Part shown: piece after piece, positions 11,352 through 24,487 of the stretch | How the letters are laid out: each line of letters begins with the position of its first letter | Numbering within the stretch: the stretch's first letter is position 1 | Origin: Epiperipatus broadwayi | Taxonomy: Eukaryota > Onychophora > Udeonychophora > Euonychophora > Peripatidae | Reading direction: 5' to 3' | Length of the DNA stretch: 64,000 nt | Assembly (NCBI GenBank): GCA_028023455.1 | Contig: JAQFVV010006452.1 | Location: 984,501-1,048,500 of the forward strand | Made by a program: the position numbers and the translations under genes | The notes under the pieces: model-generated | Told to the model about the DNA's origin: nothing | The model's database searches: none | What the model saw: the letters and a program-made list of their open reading frames with translations, nothing else

Positions 11352-11715
11352 TAAAAAGATTTGAACTTAGGATTTTCAGTCTATATTTATCCTCCCCTCC
11401 ATTTTAAACAGCTGATACATATGACACCACATGCAAAAAAGATAAATGACCCCCCCCCTATACAATGGAAGGTTGAGAAGATTGAAACCTGTCTATATAA
11501 GTTTAAGGAATTGCTTTATATAAACAGAGTACTGATTGTATAGGTGTGGGAGATTATGGTCTGTCCCAAATGATGATGGGTGATTCTGCATAAAATACAT
11601 ATATTAGGAATCATTTATCTTTTTTTTCACATGTGTGTGGTCATGTGGATAAATTGTTTGAGCTGTAGTGGAGAATGAATATAGACCAAAATGCCTAAGT
11701 TCAAATTGCTCTATT
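11352..11715. mobile_element. S3 repeat, head-to-head copy (S3-2), old
   Basis: 11352-11445 is the 3' tRNA-like end of S3 on the minus strand. 11460-11715 is S3 on the plus strand, with a decayed hammerhead (ATGATGATGGGTG near 11570) and a decayed B box. The junction lies at a C run (11452-11459). Both outer ends are S3 3' ends. Confidence 0.65.
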
Positions 11716-12741
11716 AATTAATATAGTAAAAAATAAAATTCCATCCATTGTTTGTTTTCATTTTTACATGGTGTCTGTGATATCAATATATAATTGTACT
11801 CATATAAAATATTTAATAAAATCTAACTTTTTTATAATTTAGATTTTAAAATTTTGTTTTAACTTTTCAATGTTAAATTAATCCAATATGATAAGAAGAA
11901 ATATCATGTTTATAAGATCATATTTAACAGTATAATTCTTTTTTTATTTTTTTCAATACAGATTTATATATCCTTACAATATATAAATATTCATATAAAT
12001 TAAGTAAAGATATTAAGTAAAAAATATAATTGAATGACAAAAAATTTTAATATTTCAAATATTATTTTTTTAATAATATAACTTATGAATAACTAATATA
12101 AACTTTTTCAGTAAAACAATTCAAATTTTGTAATTCAATTTCATTTATATTCATCATTTTATCAATAACATTTATTAAAAAGTATTTAAAAATAATGATA
12201 CAAAAGTTCTATAGTAAATTTTTTTGAGTAATTAAAATATTATACTTTTTTAAAGTACCATTAGTTTTGAAAGAATTCCAATTTTTAAAAGCATTTATTT
12301 GTGCTGTAAAAAAATCACTTAGAAAACTAAAAAAAAAGATAAAAGTCATCTAATTTTATAAAAATGAGATGGAAAAAATCAATAATTTAAAGGCTAATTT
12401 AGTTGTCCATATAAAAAAAGGAAAAAGAATATTCTATTTATTTTGTTCAAAATATTTTTTTTGAAAAAGTATTAGTTTTAACTTTATTAATTATAAAATT
12501 GCTAATTAGAGATTATCTATAATTATGTTATTTTTTAAATATAATTTGCTTAATTTTAATAAAATTGAAATATAGATGTTAGTATATAATGTGTGTATAT
12601 ATATATGTATGATACAAATATCTTTATTGGCATCATGTAGTATGATGTATATTACATATGGTTCAATTTGTAGAAATTTTTTAATATTCATACAAAGCTT
12701 GCAACAAAATGCACAAATATAGAAGTATTATTATATATATA
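11716..12741. other. Very A+T-rich spacer
   Basis: Nothing gene-like. It ends at the 3' tail of the LINE on the minus strand. Confidence 0.4.
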
Positions 12742-12834
12742 TCATCATCATCATCATCAACCATTATTAATCCACTGCAGAATGAAGGTCTCTCCAAGTT
12801 TAATCCATCTTTTCCGATCTTTGGCTTCTCTTCT

Positions 12835-13875
12835 TCACATCACCCCTGCACACTTTCTTATTTCATCCATCCATCTCACATGTGGTCTCTTTCTGGGTCT
12901 TTTACAATCTCTTGGAATCCAGTTTAAAATTTCAATTGTCCATCTATTATCATCTCTTCTAGCAATATGTCCAGCCCAACTCCACTTCAATCTTTTAATT
13001 TTTTCAATGAGGTCAGTAACACCTGTTTGTTCTCTTACCCATACATTGCATTTTTGATCTCTTCTTGTTACTCCCAACATGCATCTCTCCATACTTCTTT
13101 GAGTGGTCTGAAGTCTCTGTATTGCTCTTCTATTAAGTGTCCAAGTCTCAGATACACAAGTAAGAACTGGTAAAACACATTTGTTAAAAACCTTCCTTTT
13201 CAAACACATAGGCATATTTCCTTTTAGTATCAAGTTATTTCTACCAAAAGCACTCCAACCAAGTTTAATTCTATGATTAATTTCTTCCATTATGTTTCCA
13301 TCTGTATTAATAATCTGACCAAGGTATTTGTAACTGTTAACTTCTTCTAATTCATCATAATCAATCTTTATTTTCATATTTTGAGCAAATCGATTAAACA
13401 TTACTTTAGTCTTTTTAACATTTATCTTTAGTCCTACTTTCCTACTTTCATCTGATAATTCCTGCAACATATCCTGCAGCTCTGAAGCATTATTTGCAAA
13501 AACAACTACATCATCTGTGAAATCTAAATGACTTAAATAATCTCCATTTACTTTCACTCCTTTAGTTTCCCATTTTAATCCACAAAATACTTCTTGCAGC
13601 ACTGCTGTAAAAAGTTTTGGAGATATGGAGTCACCTTGTTTTACACCTTTCTCAATGTTGACTTTCCCAGTATCATTATGTAATCTAATTGTTGCTGTTG
13701 CATTTTTATAAATATTCTTCAAAATATGACAATATCCTGGATCTATACCTTGATGATCCAATGCTTTAATCACTGAAGAAATGTTTATAGAATCAAATGC
13801 CTTTTCATAATCTACAAATCCAAAACATAATGACAACTCATATTCATTCGTCCTTTTTATAACTTCTCTCAACAC
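12835..13875 (-). pseudogene. LINE reverse transcriptase, catalytic and C-terminal part
   Basis: A 346-codon open frame. Motif A appears as GFVDYEKAFDSI, motif B region as GVKQGDSISPKLF, and motif C as DFTDDVVVFA, where the usual FADD is FTDD; copy C at 35 kb has FADD at this spot. The C-terminal part has WAGHIARR, common in this LINE type. It makes cDNA by target-primed reverse transcription. It is separated from the upstream frame at 13887 by a single-base deletion: TACTAAACC here against TACTAAAGCC in copy C. Confidence 0.9.
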
Positions 13876-13886
13876 CTGAATATTAT

Positions 13887-14907
13887 CTACTGTACTAAAC
13901 CACTTTTAAATCCAGCTTGTTCTCTTGGTTGGTGGAAATCCAATGTTCTCTGTAGACGAGTTGTAATTATCTTGGTAAAAATTTTATATAAAACTGATAA
14001 AAGGCTGATAGGTCTGTAATTTCTAATATCTTCTTTATCACCTTTTTTAAATATTAATATTATTACTGCATTCTTCCAATCATCTGGTACATCTTTATCA
14101 TTTAGACATTTGGTATATAACTTTTCTAAAAAAAATTCTATTTCTTCACCTGCTTCTTTTAATATATCAATTATAATTCCATCATTACCTGGAGCCTTTC
14201 CTTTCTTCATACATTTAATTGCATATCTCACTTCTTCATTTAAAATTCTGAGCAATTTGGAAGATGTAATAGATATAGGAGGCACTTGTTCTTTATTACT
14301 ATATAATTCTTGATAAAAACCTTCTACCAATTTCATGATGTCATCTCTCTTTTTAGTAACAATTCCCTCTTTTTTTCTTATTGCAGATATAAATTTCCTA
14401 CCAATACCAATATGTTGTTTTACATTCTTAAGACTTTTATTATCTTCTACAGCTTTCCTTGCTAGTTCACAGTTATACTTTATTATATCATTTTCAACTC
14501 TTTTCCACACCATTTTACAAAATTCGAGATATTCAATTCTTTTTAATGCATCATTTTCGTATATCTTCATATTCCTTCTTTTCTTCATAAATTCTCTAGT
14601 CTCAGTAGAAATTTTATTGGTCAATTGCTGCTTTTTTTTACCAGATATTTTTGTTGCAGTTTTTAAAAGTGTATCAGTCATTTTCATATTAATTTCATTC
14701 AAATCTGAATCATGTTCAAAATCTACTAATACTTGAAACCGATTTGTAAGTTCTAATTTAAATTCATTAGAATGTTTCTGAAGATTAGGAATATCAACTG
14801 TAAATATTGTTTTTCTTAATAATTTTTGTCTCTCTAGTTTCACATTAACACATATCTTACACTTTACTAATCGATGATCACTTCCTGTGTTAAATTTATT
14901 AAGAACA
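13887..14907 (-). pseudogene. LINE reverse transcriptase, N-terminal part
   Basis: The frame runs from the PLE boundary to 13887. It starts with the end of the endonuclease domain (GSDHRLVKCK, the SDH motif) and continues through a basic linker to RT fingers motifs GKAPGNDGI and NYRPISLLSVLYKI. The first residues of the longest open frame (above 14924) come from inserted PLE sequence and are not LINE. It continues in the 12835-13875 frame after the 1-nt deletion. Confidence 0.9.
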
Positions 14908-14924
14908 TTACAATCTTGAAATAT
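14908..14924. repeat. Target-site duplication of PLE1, left copy
   Basis: TTACAATCTTGAAATAT. An identical 17-mer lies at 19105-19121. It encodes part of the LINE peptide YIFQDC, which is therefore present twice. Confidence 0.9.
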
Positions 14925-15275
14925 ATATAATTTTAATGCGCAAATACGCGCACAACAACCAAGCTTCATCAGGATTAAATAACAATATATTATAAAGTCA
15001 AAATAATTATAATATCTAAAGAATAATGCCCAAGCGCTTTCAAGAGAACTTAGCTCTCATAATCATGGGCAACAAAGAATAAGCATAGCGTGTTGGTATA
15101 TGCTAAAATATGCTGATATATGTAAATTAGTTGAAAATAAATGCGTCAGCTCTAAATGATCCATTTCTTAGAGATTTTGTAACACGCATCTTTCCTATTC
15201 ATAGCCTTATCATCAATAGCAATAAAACATGCTTCTTTAACTTTTCTCTTAATGTCATTAGATCTCTCCTGCAAA

Positions 15276-16537
15276 CTATTCTTGCATTTTAGGTTCACAT
15301 GCATGACCAGCTGATTTCTGATGTATTGCAAATATTGAGTTGCAATTTGGGTCTACTTGGGCCTTATTGTAAGAATATCTGTGCTGGGATAGTCTTGTAG
15401 AAAGAGTTGCTTTCATTTCCCCATAGTATGATGCCATGCAGTTATTTTCTGGACATGAAATATTATATACGGCCTGAGAGGTGTTGTTGGGTGTTATAAT
15501 GTCTTTGGTGTTATTAATAATTCTATTTGTATTAGGGGGTGTATGAAAGCTTAGTTGAAATTCTTTATTAAACACTGAGTAAAACTTTCTATGGGTAGTT
15601 GCAATATATGGTAACAAAATTCTATTTTTCTGCTGCTTAATAACATTGCTGTTTAATTTACTGTAAAATTGTCTAATCTTCCTATCAATTGTGTAATGCT
15701 TGAAGCCGAAATCTAATAAATCGTTTCTATATAAGATTAAGTTTGCCCTTTTGTCCGATTCAAATCTGCAAAGTTGCTCATTCCTATGCAAGAAAGACGT
15801 TAAACCAGCTAATTTATGAATAGAAGGCGTGTTTGAAGTAGGTTGAATATTGCCTCTTTTTTCTATTGGTTTTATAATCATTGTATAATTTAGTCTTTGA
15901 TCTTCTCTTTGCACATACGTATCCAAGTATTTAGTTTTCCCTTCACGATCTTCCATTTCTGTGTTTAGCTTCAGCTGTGTACTGTCTTGTATGTCCTGTT
16001 TAATTTTATCTATAATTTCTTCAGTAGCAGCGATGAAAAGGTCGTCAACGTATCTTGTGTATATAATTAACTTAAGTGTTTGTTCGTATTTAGGAATAAT
16101 ACTTTTTCAAAATAATTAAGTACGATACTTGAGATGATACCGCTCATGGGTAATCCCATCGGCCATCCATCGTTCATTTGGTAACATTGATTATTGAATG
16201 TTGCCACAATGTTGTTGTTAAGCCATTTTAAGAAATCGATTATGAAAGCTATCTTTTTTTGATCCACGTCGTTGTTCATAAGCTCTTTTACTATATCGAT
16301 GGACCTATTTCTATTAATTGATCCATATAACTCAGTGACATCAAGCACTGCAATTTTAGTTTCTGGGTTTAGAATTTTGTCCTTAATTCTGGCTACAAAT
16401 TCAAATGAAGATTTGATAGTATATCTTCCAAATCCAATACTGTCAATCAGCCAACGATTTATTAATTTAGCTGTGCTAAAATAATGTGCACCCCCAAAAT
16501 CCAGCATTAAGCGTAAAGGAACATTGGGTTTGTGCAT
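15276..16537 (-). pseudogene. PLE1 left arm: RT and GIY-YIG polyprotein, truncated
   Basis: Two open frames, 16067-16537 and 15276-15956. The first has PNVPLRLMLDFGGAHYF, motif A as VLDVTELYGSI and motif B as GWPMGLPMSGI. A shortened A run (A5 against A6 in the right arm) shifts the frame just before motif C (RYVDDLFI, frame intact on the other side). The second has the RT C-terminus and the GIY-YIG nuclease start YNISCPENNCMASYYGE, and is shifted by another short A run at the end (A4 against A5). PLE proteins reverse-transcribe and nick DNA with the GIY-YIG domain. The 5' part is absent. Confidence 0.9.
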
Positions 16538-16628
16538 TTTTGCATTTGCAAAAATCCGTGGTAGAATAGTGACAGAAGGATATAGTTTATGATACTCCGT
16601 TTTTGATATAGTTTATAATACTCCGTTT

Positions 16629-18840
16629 TTGAAAAGATGCAGCGAATTTAAAATATTGCCGAATTTTTGTAATTTAAAAATAAACAAATCAATTTATAAT
16701 CGGTACAAGATTTGCAAACAAGTAAGTTTTTATCTGCTGAATTTGGTCAAAAGAGGATGTCAGAGTGCTCTGAGGAAACAGATTAAAAGGAAAAATAGAA
16801 TGGTACAAGATGTATTAATACCTCAGTATATTAGGAATAAATGTGATAAATTAAATATCATAATGCAAAAGAAATTTGAAAAAAAGTTGGCGTTTTTAGC
16901 TAATAAGCAAAATATCCAAATTGTAGAAAAGAGGAACAATGTTTTTGTTAATCTTACAGATAAAACACCAAACGAGGAAATAATAGAGGTACTAAACAAA
17001 GGCCCTAGAATCGTTGGTAGCAATTGGAGTTTCCGAAGTTTGAATTAATAGCTGATATTGAAGCGGGTTTGAATAACAACCCAAATAAAGATATGTACGT
17101 AACGAGATTGCCAAGACCATACACCAGAATACACTCAAGATTAATACAAATAACTGGAATACAAAATTAGCGCACACTAAGAAATTTTTAGATACTGAAT
17201 GAATAGTCTGCATGAAGGAAGATAAGGGCCAGAGATTTGTGCTTATGAGTAGAGAAAATTTTAACTTCAAAGTTAACCAGCAAATTGAAAAACTGCAATT
17301 CAAAAGAATAGCTAGTTTCAATAATAACTTGAACAGGGACAAATTTATTGCCTCTATTCTCAAGACACATTGTAACAAAGCTATATCAAAAACGGAGTAT
17401 TATAAACTATATCCTTCTGCCACTATTCTACTACAGATTTTTGCAAATGCAAAATGCACAAACCAATGTTCCTTTACGCTAATGCTGGATTTTGGGGGTG
17501 CACATTATTTTAGCACAGCTAAATTAATAAATCGTTGGCTGATTGACAGTATTGGATTTGGAAGATATACTATCGAATCTTCATTTGAATTTGTAGCCAG
17601 AATTAAGGACAAAATTCTAAACCCAGAAACTAAAATTGCAGTGCTTGATGTCACTGAGTTATATGGATCAATTAATAGAAATAGGTCCATCGATATAGTA
17701 AAAGAAGAGCTTATGAACAACGACGTGGATCAAAAAAAGATAGCTTTCATAATTGATTTCTTAAAATGGCTTAACAACAACATTGTGGCAACATTCAATA
17801 ATCAATGTTTCCAAATGAACGATGGATGGCCGATGGGATTACCCATGAGCGATATCATCTCAAGTATTGTACTTAATTATTTTGAAAAAAGTATTATTCC
17901 TAAATACTAACAAACACTTAAGTTAATTGTATTCACAAGATATGTTGACGACCTTTTCATCGCTGCTACTGAAGAAATTATAGATAAAATTAAACAGGAC
18001 ATACAAGACCATATGCAGTTGAAGTTAAACACAGAAATGGAAGATCGTGAAGGGAAAACTAAATACTTGGATACGTATGTGCAAAGAGAAGATCAAAGAC
18101 TAAATTATACAATGATTATAAAACCAATAGAAAAAAGAGGCAATATTCAACCTACTTCAAACATGCCTTCTATTTATAAATTAGCTGGTTTAGCGTCTTT
18201 CTTGCATAGGAATGAGCAACTTTGCAGATTTGAATCGGACAAAAAGGCAAACTTAATCTTATATAGAAACGATTTATTAGATTTCGGCTTCAAGCATTAC
18301 ACAATTGATAGGAAGATTAGACAATTTTACAGTAAATTAAACAGCAATGTTATTAAGCAGCAGAAAAATAGAATTTTGTTACCATATATTGCAACTACCC
18401 ATAGAAAGTTTTACTCAGTGTTTAATAAAGAATTTCATCTAAGCTTTCATACACCCCCTAATACAAATAGAATTATTAATAACACCAAAGACATTATAAC
18501 ACCCAACAACACCTCTCAGGCCATATATAATATTTCATGTCCAGAAAATAACTGCATGGCATCATACTATGGGGAAACGAAAGCAACTCTTTCTACAAGA
18601 CTATCCCAGCACAGATATTCTTACAATAAGGCCCAAGTAGACCCAAATTGCAACTCAATATTTGCAATACATCAGAAATCAGCTGGTCATGCATGTGAAC
18701 CTAAAAATGCAAGAATAGTTTGCAGGGAGAGAAATGACATTAAGAGAAAAGTTAAAGAAGCATGTTTTATTGCTATTGAGGATAAGGCTATGAATAGGAA
18801 AGATCCGTGTTACAAAATCTCTAAGAAATGGATCATTTAG
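16629..18840 (+). pseudogene. PLE1 right arm: Penelope-like RT with GIY-YIG endonuclease
   Basis: 16629-17048: basic N-terminal region ending with NLTDKTPNEEIIEVLNKG, the conserved pre-RT block of PLEs. 17049-17211: same protein in two other frames, with two frameshifts and a TGA near 17204. 17212-17907: RT with LMLDFGGAHYF, motif A VLDVTELYGSI, motif B GWPMGLPMSDI. A TAA at 17908-17910 replaces GAA of the left arm; the frame then stays the same through motif C RYVDDLFI (17938-17961). 18013-18840: RT end and the C-terminal GIY-YIG domain (YNISCPE through SYYGETKATLSTRLSQH, then RKDPCYKISKKWII). Broken, but only by a few point changes. Confidence 0.92.
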
Positions 18841-19065
18841 AGCTGACGCATTTATTTTCAACTAATTTACATATATCAGCATATTTTAGCATATACCAAC
18901 ACGCTATGCTTATTCTTTGTTGCCCATGATTATGAGAGCTAAGTTCTCTTGAAAGCGCTTGGGCATTATTCTTTAGATATTATAATTATTTTGAGTTTAT
19001 AATATATTGTTATTTAATCCTGATGAAGCTCGGTTGTTGTACGCGTATTTGCGCATTAAAATTAT
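18841..19065 (+). other. PLE1 3' non-coding end with terminal hairpin
   Basis: Highly similar to the reverse complement of 14925-15150. It contains TCCTGATGAAGC (a 5'-half hammerhead core without the GAAA half) and ends with a hairpin ACGCG-TATT-TGCGC. In PLEs hammerheads occur in the pseudo-LTRs; only half of one is visible here. Confidence 0.6.
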
Positions 19066-19104
19066 ATACATGTATAGTAAGCACCTGAGTTTAATAATTT
19101 CTTT

Positions 19105-19121
19105 TTACAATCTTGAAATAT
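19105..19121. repeat. Target-site duplication of PLE1, right copy
   Basis: Identical to 14908-14924. Confidence 0.9.
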
Positions 19122-19910
19122 GTATTTCCTGTTACTCAAAATATAATCCAATTCTGCTGTACCTTCATTTGGATGCTTCCATGTCCATTTCATTTTAACA
19201 TTTTTCTCAAAAAAAGAATTCATAATATAAAGTTTTTCTTTTTCTGTAAACTCCACAAGTCTATGTCCTCTCTCATTTCTATTACCATAACCAAAATTAC
19301 CAACAGCACTTTCATCTTTCATTTGTTTACCAATTCTAGCATTAAAGTCTCCCATAACAATTTTAAAATGTTGTTTACTCTGATCAAAAGCCTTTTGTAC
19401 ATCCATATAAAAATCTTCTACTACTTCATCACTATGAGAACTTGTTGGGGCATAAACCTGAATCATCTGCATTTGGTATCTGCTATTAAGTTGTATAACT
19501 AATCTTGCCACTCTGTCCGATACACTATCAATCTCCACAATATTGTTCTTCCACTTTTTATTTATAATGAATCCTACTCCACTTGTATTTCCAATATTTG
19601 TGCCTTTATAATAGAGTATATGTCCACTTTTTAAATCAATTGTCTCTTCACCTTTTCTTCTAACTTCACAAAGTCCAATAATGTCCCATTTAATATAAGA
19701 GAGTTCTTCTTCTAATTCTTGCAATATTCCTTCACTTGAAAGTGATCTGCAGTTGTATGTACCTAAATAAAAAGTTGTCATCAAATGGCAGCCTGGGTCC
19801 ACAATCAGGGGATTCTTAGCACCCTCTGCCTTTGGCCACCAACCGCTGCCTTGGTTGGTGACTTTACAGCCTCCTGGGAATAAGGGCCATGCTTTATTTT
19901 TGTCTGTCAT
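19105..19910 (-). pseudogene. LINE AP-like endonuclease domain
   Basis: Open from a Met at 19910 to the PLE boundary. Leader peptide, then GTYNCRSL, the catalytic-Glu block GLCEVRRKGEE, VYAPTSSH, GDFNARIG and AELDYILSNRKYIFQDC. The remaining SDH motif lies beyond the PLE insertion at about 14880. The domain nicks target DNA to prime reverse transcription. The N-terminal residues before GTYNC are not recognised. The open frame extends to 19062 only because it reads into PLE DNA. Confidence 0.92.
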
Positions 19911-20215
19911 AATTGTATATATGTATTGGAAAAATATTTATCATTTACACAAACATTCATTCTGCCTTATCAGGCACTGAGAAGAAAGACCATGGTGTTT
20001 CTCGATCTTAAACTCAGAGGTAAAAAGCCACTAAACTCACCACGCTGGCTAATGCATGTTGGTGAGCAGCCCATCCATGTTCGTACACTATATGAATAAT
20101 CACATAGTAATAACAGCTGCAACGACAAGAACATATGGAGTGAACATTAGGAATTTGCCCTGCTCAGTTCCTTTAAGGCCTCCAAGAGGAATCAAAGGGT
20201 ATCCTTTCAGTTAAT
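19911..20215 (-). other. Probable LINE 5' leader
   Basis: Less A+T-rich than the surroundings and directly upstream of the endonuclease frame. The boundary near 20215 is where the composition returns to background. No second copy in the window is available to confirm the start. Confidence 0.5.
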
Positions 20216-20807
20216 AGCAAACTATATATATTAATGTAAAATAATATTCATACATAATTTAGTTATAAATTTTTATATTTCTTGTACCAAGTATATTATC
20301 AACATTGACAGAGTATGAAAACATTATATATATATTAAAAATAATTCAATAAAAATTATTTAATAAGACAACTTTTATAATAATATTATGTTTAATTAAC
20401 CTCACCAACCTGGATTTTGCCCCTTACATTGCAGCCTTATCAAGATGTAAATACACTTAAAGCTATATTATAATTCTTTTTATTTTACAGCACCTCCATC
20501 TACAGGCTTCATTTTACATTACAATATTAAAGATAAAATAAATATTCTATTTCCTATTCATTACATACATAAATAATTATACATAATATTTACTTATAAA
20601 TTATAATCATGAATTTACATTATACAATCACATATTTATACTTTAATGTTATTTATAAATTTCCTAATTTTCTCTTTCTTACATATTATAACTATATTTA
20701 ATAATTTAAACCCAACATAATTAGAATGATAATCATCTATATAAATATATACATATAATTTACCTATAATTATACTTAACTTAAATTTTCCAGCTATCTA
20801 ATAACAC

Positions 20808-21830
20808 TCATTTTCCAGCCAACTTTACAGGACCGTTAACTATATTCATACATTTTTCAAAATTCTTTTGTATATACAAAGATTCATAACATATCCTCTC
20901 ACTATACTTCTTTACATATTTAATTACTTGAATGTTTTTTTCACAATTTATTCTATGCCCAGTATTTAAAAAATGTAGATAAATCCCTGATCTCATATCC
21001 TTCCTTTTAATTGCTCTATCATGTTCTTTACCTCTTTCTAATGCAGTTTTCTCTATCTGACCAATATATATCTTGTTACAAAATTCACAAATAATCTTAT
21101 ACACTAACCCAGCTTTATCATTCTCATTATTATTTTCTATATTACATATCCATTTCCCTAATGATCTATTGTTTTTACATCCTATTTTAATATTATTAGG
21201 TAATTTTTCCTTTATCAATTCTTTATATACTTTATCAAAATATGGAATTGAAATCCATTTATTATTTATAGTTAATTTGTGATTATTATAATGTCTACTA
21301 TTTTCATTTTTATTTTTAAAAAAATTACTTAGATTTTTCTTTTTATATCCCATACTAATTATAAATTTATTTTAAAGGCATACTAATATAATCATTTTCA
21401 ACCTCCAACTTTTGTATTAATGCTACATCCTTATCTAAAGTTAACCTATCATTTTTCTCTTTAAACCCTTTCATTGCTGCCATTTTTTGAGACCATGGTT
21501 GATGTGAACTTGGATCTATTATACCTCTTTTACCTTTCTTTTTAATATAATGTCTAACAACAATCTTACCTGTCACATCCTTCCTCATAAAAATATCTAA
21601 ATATTTTAACCTTTCTCTCCATTTTCTATTGTAAATCTAATACCATATTCATTATTATTCATTTCATTAAATGCATTATTGATACTTCTACTATTACCTA
21701 TTATAAGTATATCATCAACATATCTATGATATGGTATAATTTCTTTCATTTTTATATATTTGTCAATTACATTTCCATCAATATAATCAATCATAATAGA
21801 TGATAAAACACCACTAATGGAACATCCCAT
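20808..21830 (-). pseudogene. PLE2 left arm: RT fragment and GIY-YIG domain
   Basis: Three frames in order. 21606-21830: RT from motif B (MGCSISGVLSS) through motif C HRYVDDILII. 21367-21588: RT C-terminus with SSHQPWSQKMAAMKGF. 20808-21353: linker then GIY-YIG, GLVYKIICEFCNKIYIGQIEK with RGKEHDRAI, and H/C residues. RT upstream of motif B is missing. At least two frame breaks separate the parts. Confidence 0.9.
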
Positions 21831-21884
21831 AACCCATCCTTTAGTTACCTTCCAAAATTCATTTTTATATTTTTATTTTTTAAA

Positions 21885-22335
21885 AATAAAAATGAAGATA
21901 GTAGATATTATAATAATCACAAATTAACTATAAATAATAAATGGATTTCAATTCCATATTTTGATAAAGTATATAAAGAATTGATAAAGGAAAAATTACC
22001 TAATAATATTAAAATAGGATGGGAAAACAGTAGATCATTGGAGAAACAGATATGTAATATAGAAAATAATAATGAGAATGATAAAGCTGGGTTAATGTAT
22101 AAGATTATTTGTGAATTTTTAACAAGATATATATTGGTCAGACAGAGAAAACTGCATTAGAAAAAAGTAAAAAACATGATAGAGCAATTAAAAGGAAGGA
22201 TATGAGATCACCAAGTAATTAAATATGTAAAGAAGTATAGTGAGAGGATATGTTATGAATCTTTGTATATACAAGAGAATTTGGAAAAATGTATGAATAT
22301 AGTTAAGGTCCTGTAAAGTTGGCTGGAAAATGGGT
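21885..22335 (+). pseudogene. PLE2 right arm: decayed GIY-YIG region
   Basis: Reverse-complement counterpart of 20808-21330, starting in the linker. It carries the same YKII..F..RYILVRQ stretch but with frameshifts and an internal deletion near 22210. No open frame of useful length remains. Confidence 0.8.
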
Positions 22336-22689
22336 GTTATTAGATAGCTGGAAAATTTAATTTAAGTATAATTATAGGTAAATTATATGTATATAGATGA
22401 TTGTAATTCTAATTATATTGTGTTTAAATTATTAATTATAGTTATAATATGTAAGAAAGAGAAAATTAGGAAATTTATAAATAACATTAAAGTATAAATA
22501 TGTGATTGTATAATGTAAATACATGATTATAATTTATAAGTAAATATTATGTATAATTTTTTATGTATGTAATGAATAGGAAATAGAATATTTATTTTAT
22601 CTTTAATATTGTAATGTAAAATGAAGCCTGTAGATGAAGTTTCTGTAAAATAGAAAGAATTATAATATAACTTTAAGTGTATTTACATC

Positions 22690-22740
22690 TTGATAAGGCT
22701 CCAATATAGGGGCGAAATCCTGGTTGGTGAGGTTAATTAA
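22690..22740 (+). ncRNA. Degenerate hammerhead at the PLE2 3' end
   Basis: TTGATAA (for CUGANGA), stem II GCTCC-AATATA-GGGGC, then GAAATCC. Stem II is perfect and GAAA is intact, but the first core box has two changes. The left arm carries the same region with AAAA. A mirrored copy is at about 20400-20445. Confidence 0.55.
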
Positions 22741-22997
22741 ACATAATATTATTATAAAAATTGTCTTATTAAATAATTTTTTATTGAATTATTTTTAATA
22801 TATTACGTTGCAAAGACAACATTATGAACAAGTTTTGATTTGAAATTTGATCATTTTTTGATATATATATATATATAACAAAACTTAAGTATTTATTTAT
22901 ATTATAAGTCTTTTACCATTATTTGAAATATACTTAAGTTTTGTTATTGTATTATTAATATTAGCGGACATTTTATTTTGTTTTTTAATATATATAT

Positions 22998-23168
22998 ATT
23001 GTGTTTTTCTGAAGGTTTGTGATGATGGTGTTCTAACTGTATTTTTATATTGGACTATTTCCATCATCTAATATGTGTGTTGAATGTCTTTAGAAAAGTT
23101 TAATTTTTAGTTAAATATTCCAAATGCATTCAACTGTTAGTAATATCACAGCAAACAGGTTAGTATAT
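22998..23168 (+). repeat. Dispersed repeat R5
   Basis: About 160 bp (TGAAGGTTTGTGATGATGG ... ATTCAACTGTTAGTAAT) matching 43588-43745 with modest divergence. There the repeat borders a tandem tRNA/hammerhead array (S4), so R5 is probably the 3' tail of that element. Here only the tail is present, next to a (TA)n tract. Confidence 0.75.
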
Positions 23169-23178
23169 GCACCAACTG

Positions 23179-24487
<1,309 letters not shown>

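Larger units (their letters stand above)
14925..19104. mobile_element. PLE1: head-to-head pair of Penelope-like elements
   Basis: A single 4.2-kb insertion flanked by the 17-bp TSD. 14925-16633 is a 5'-truncated PLE on the minus strand. About 16634-19065 is a longer PLE on the plus strand. 14925-16633 and 17385-19065 are inverted repeats of each other, nearly identical, with differences mostly 1-nt. Both outer ends are PLE 3' ends (after the GIY-YIG domain). At the junction a 27-bp stretch is duplicated (16589-16633). Inverted 5' partial copies are known for Penelope elements. Confidence 0.92.
12742..20215 (-). mobile_element. Near-full-length RTE-type LINE (copy B), split by a PLE
   Basis: Read on the minus strand, a 5' leader (20215-19911) is followed by an AP-endonuclease region, a reverse transcriptase, a C-terminal region, and a short 3' end closing with ATGATGATG-type simple repeat (12742-12758), the tail style of RTE elements. 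About 3.3 kb remains once the PLE at 14925-19104 is removed. Two further copies of the family lie at 1668-2885 and 34487-35697. The endonuclease frame is interrupted only by the PLE. The RT frame has at least one 1-nt deletion near 13899. A relatively young copy. Confidence 0.9.
20328..22817. mobile_element. PLE2: head-to-head pair of a second Penelope-like family
   Basis: 20328-21350 (minus) and about 21880-22805 (plus) are long inverted repeats. Between them the minus-strand copy continues to about 21870. AACATTAT flanks both ends (20320-20327, 22818-22825), a candidate 8-bp TSD. Both outer ends are 3' ends. The right arm has lost about 60 bp inside the GIY-YIG region near 22210. Protein sequence and ends differ from PLE1, so it is a separate family. 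Confidence 0.88.

Noticed and set aside
12835-14736. Plus-strand frames at 12709-13173, 14110-14313 and 14335-14736
   Set aside because: Shadows of the LINE RT on the minus strand.
16823-17720. Minus-strand frames at 16823-17023, 16992-17378 and 17505-17720
   Set aside because: Shadows of the plus-strand PLE1 coding region.
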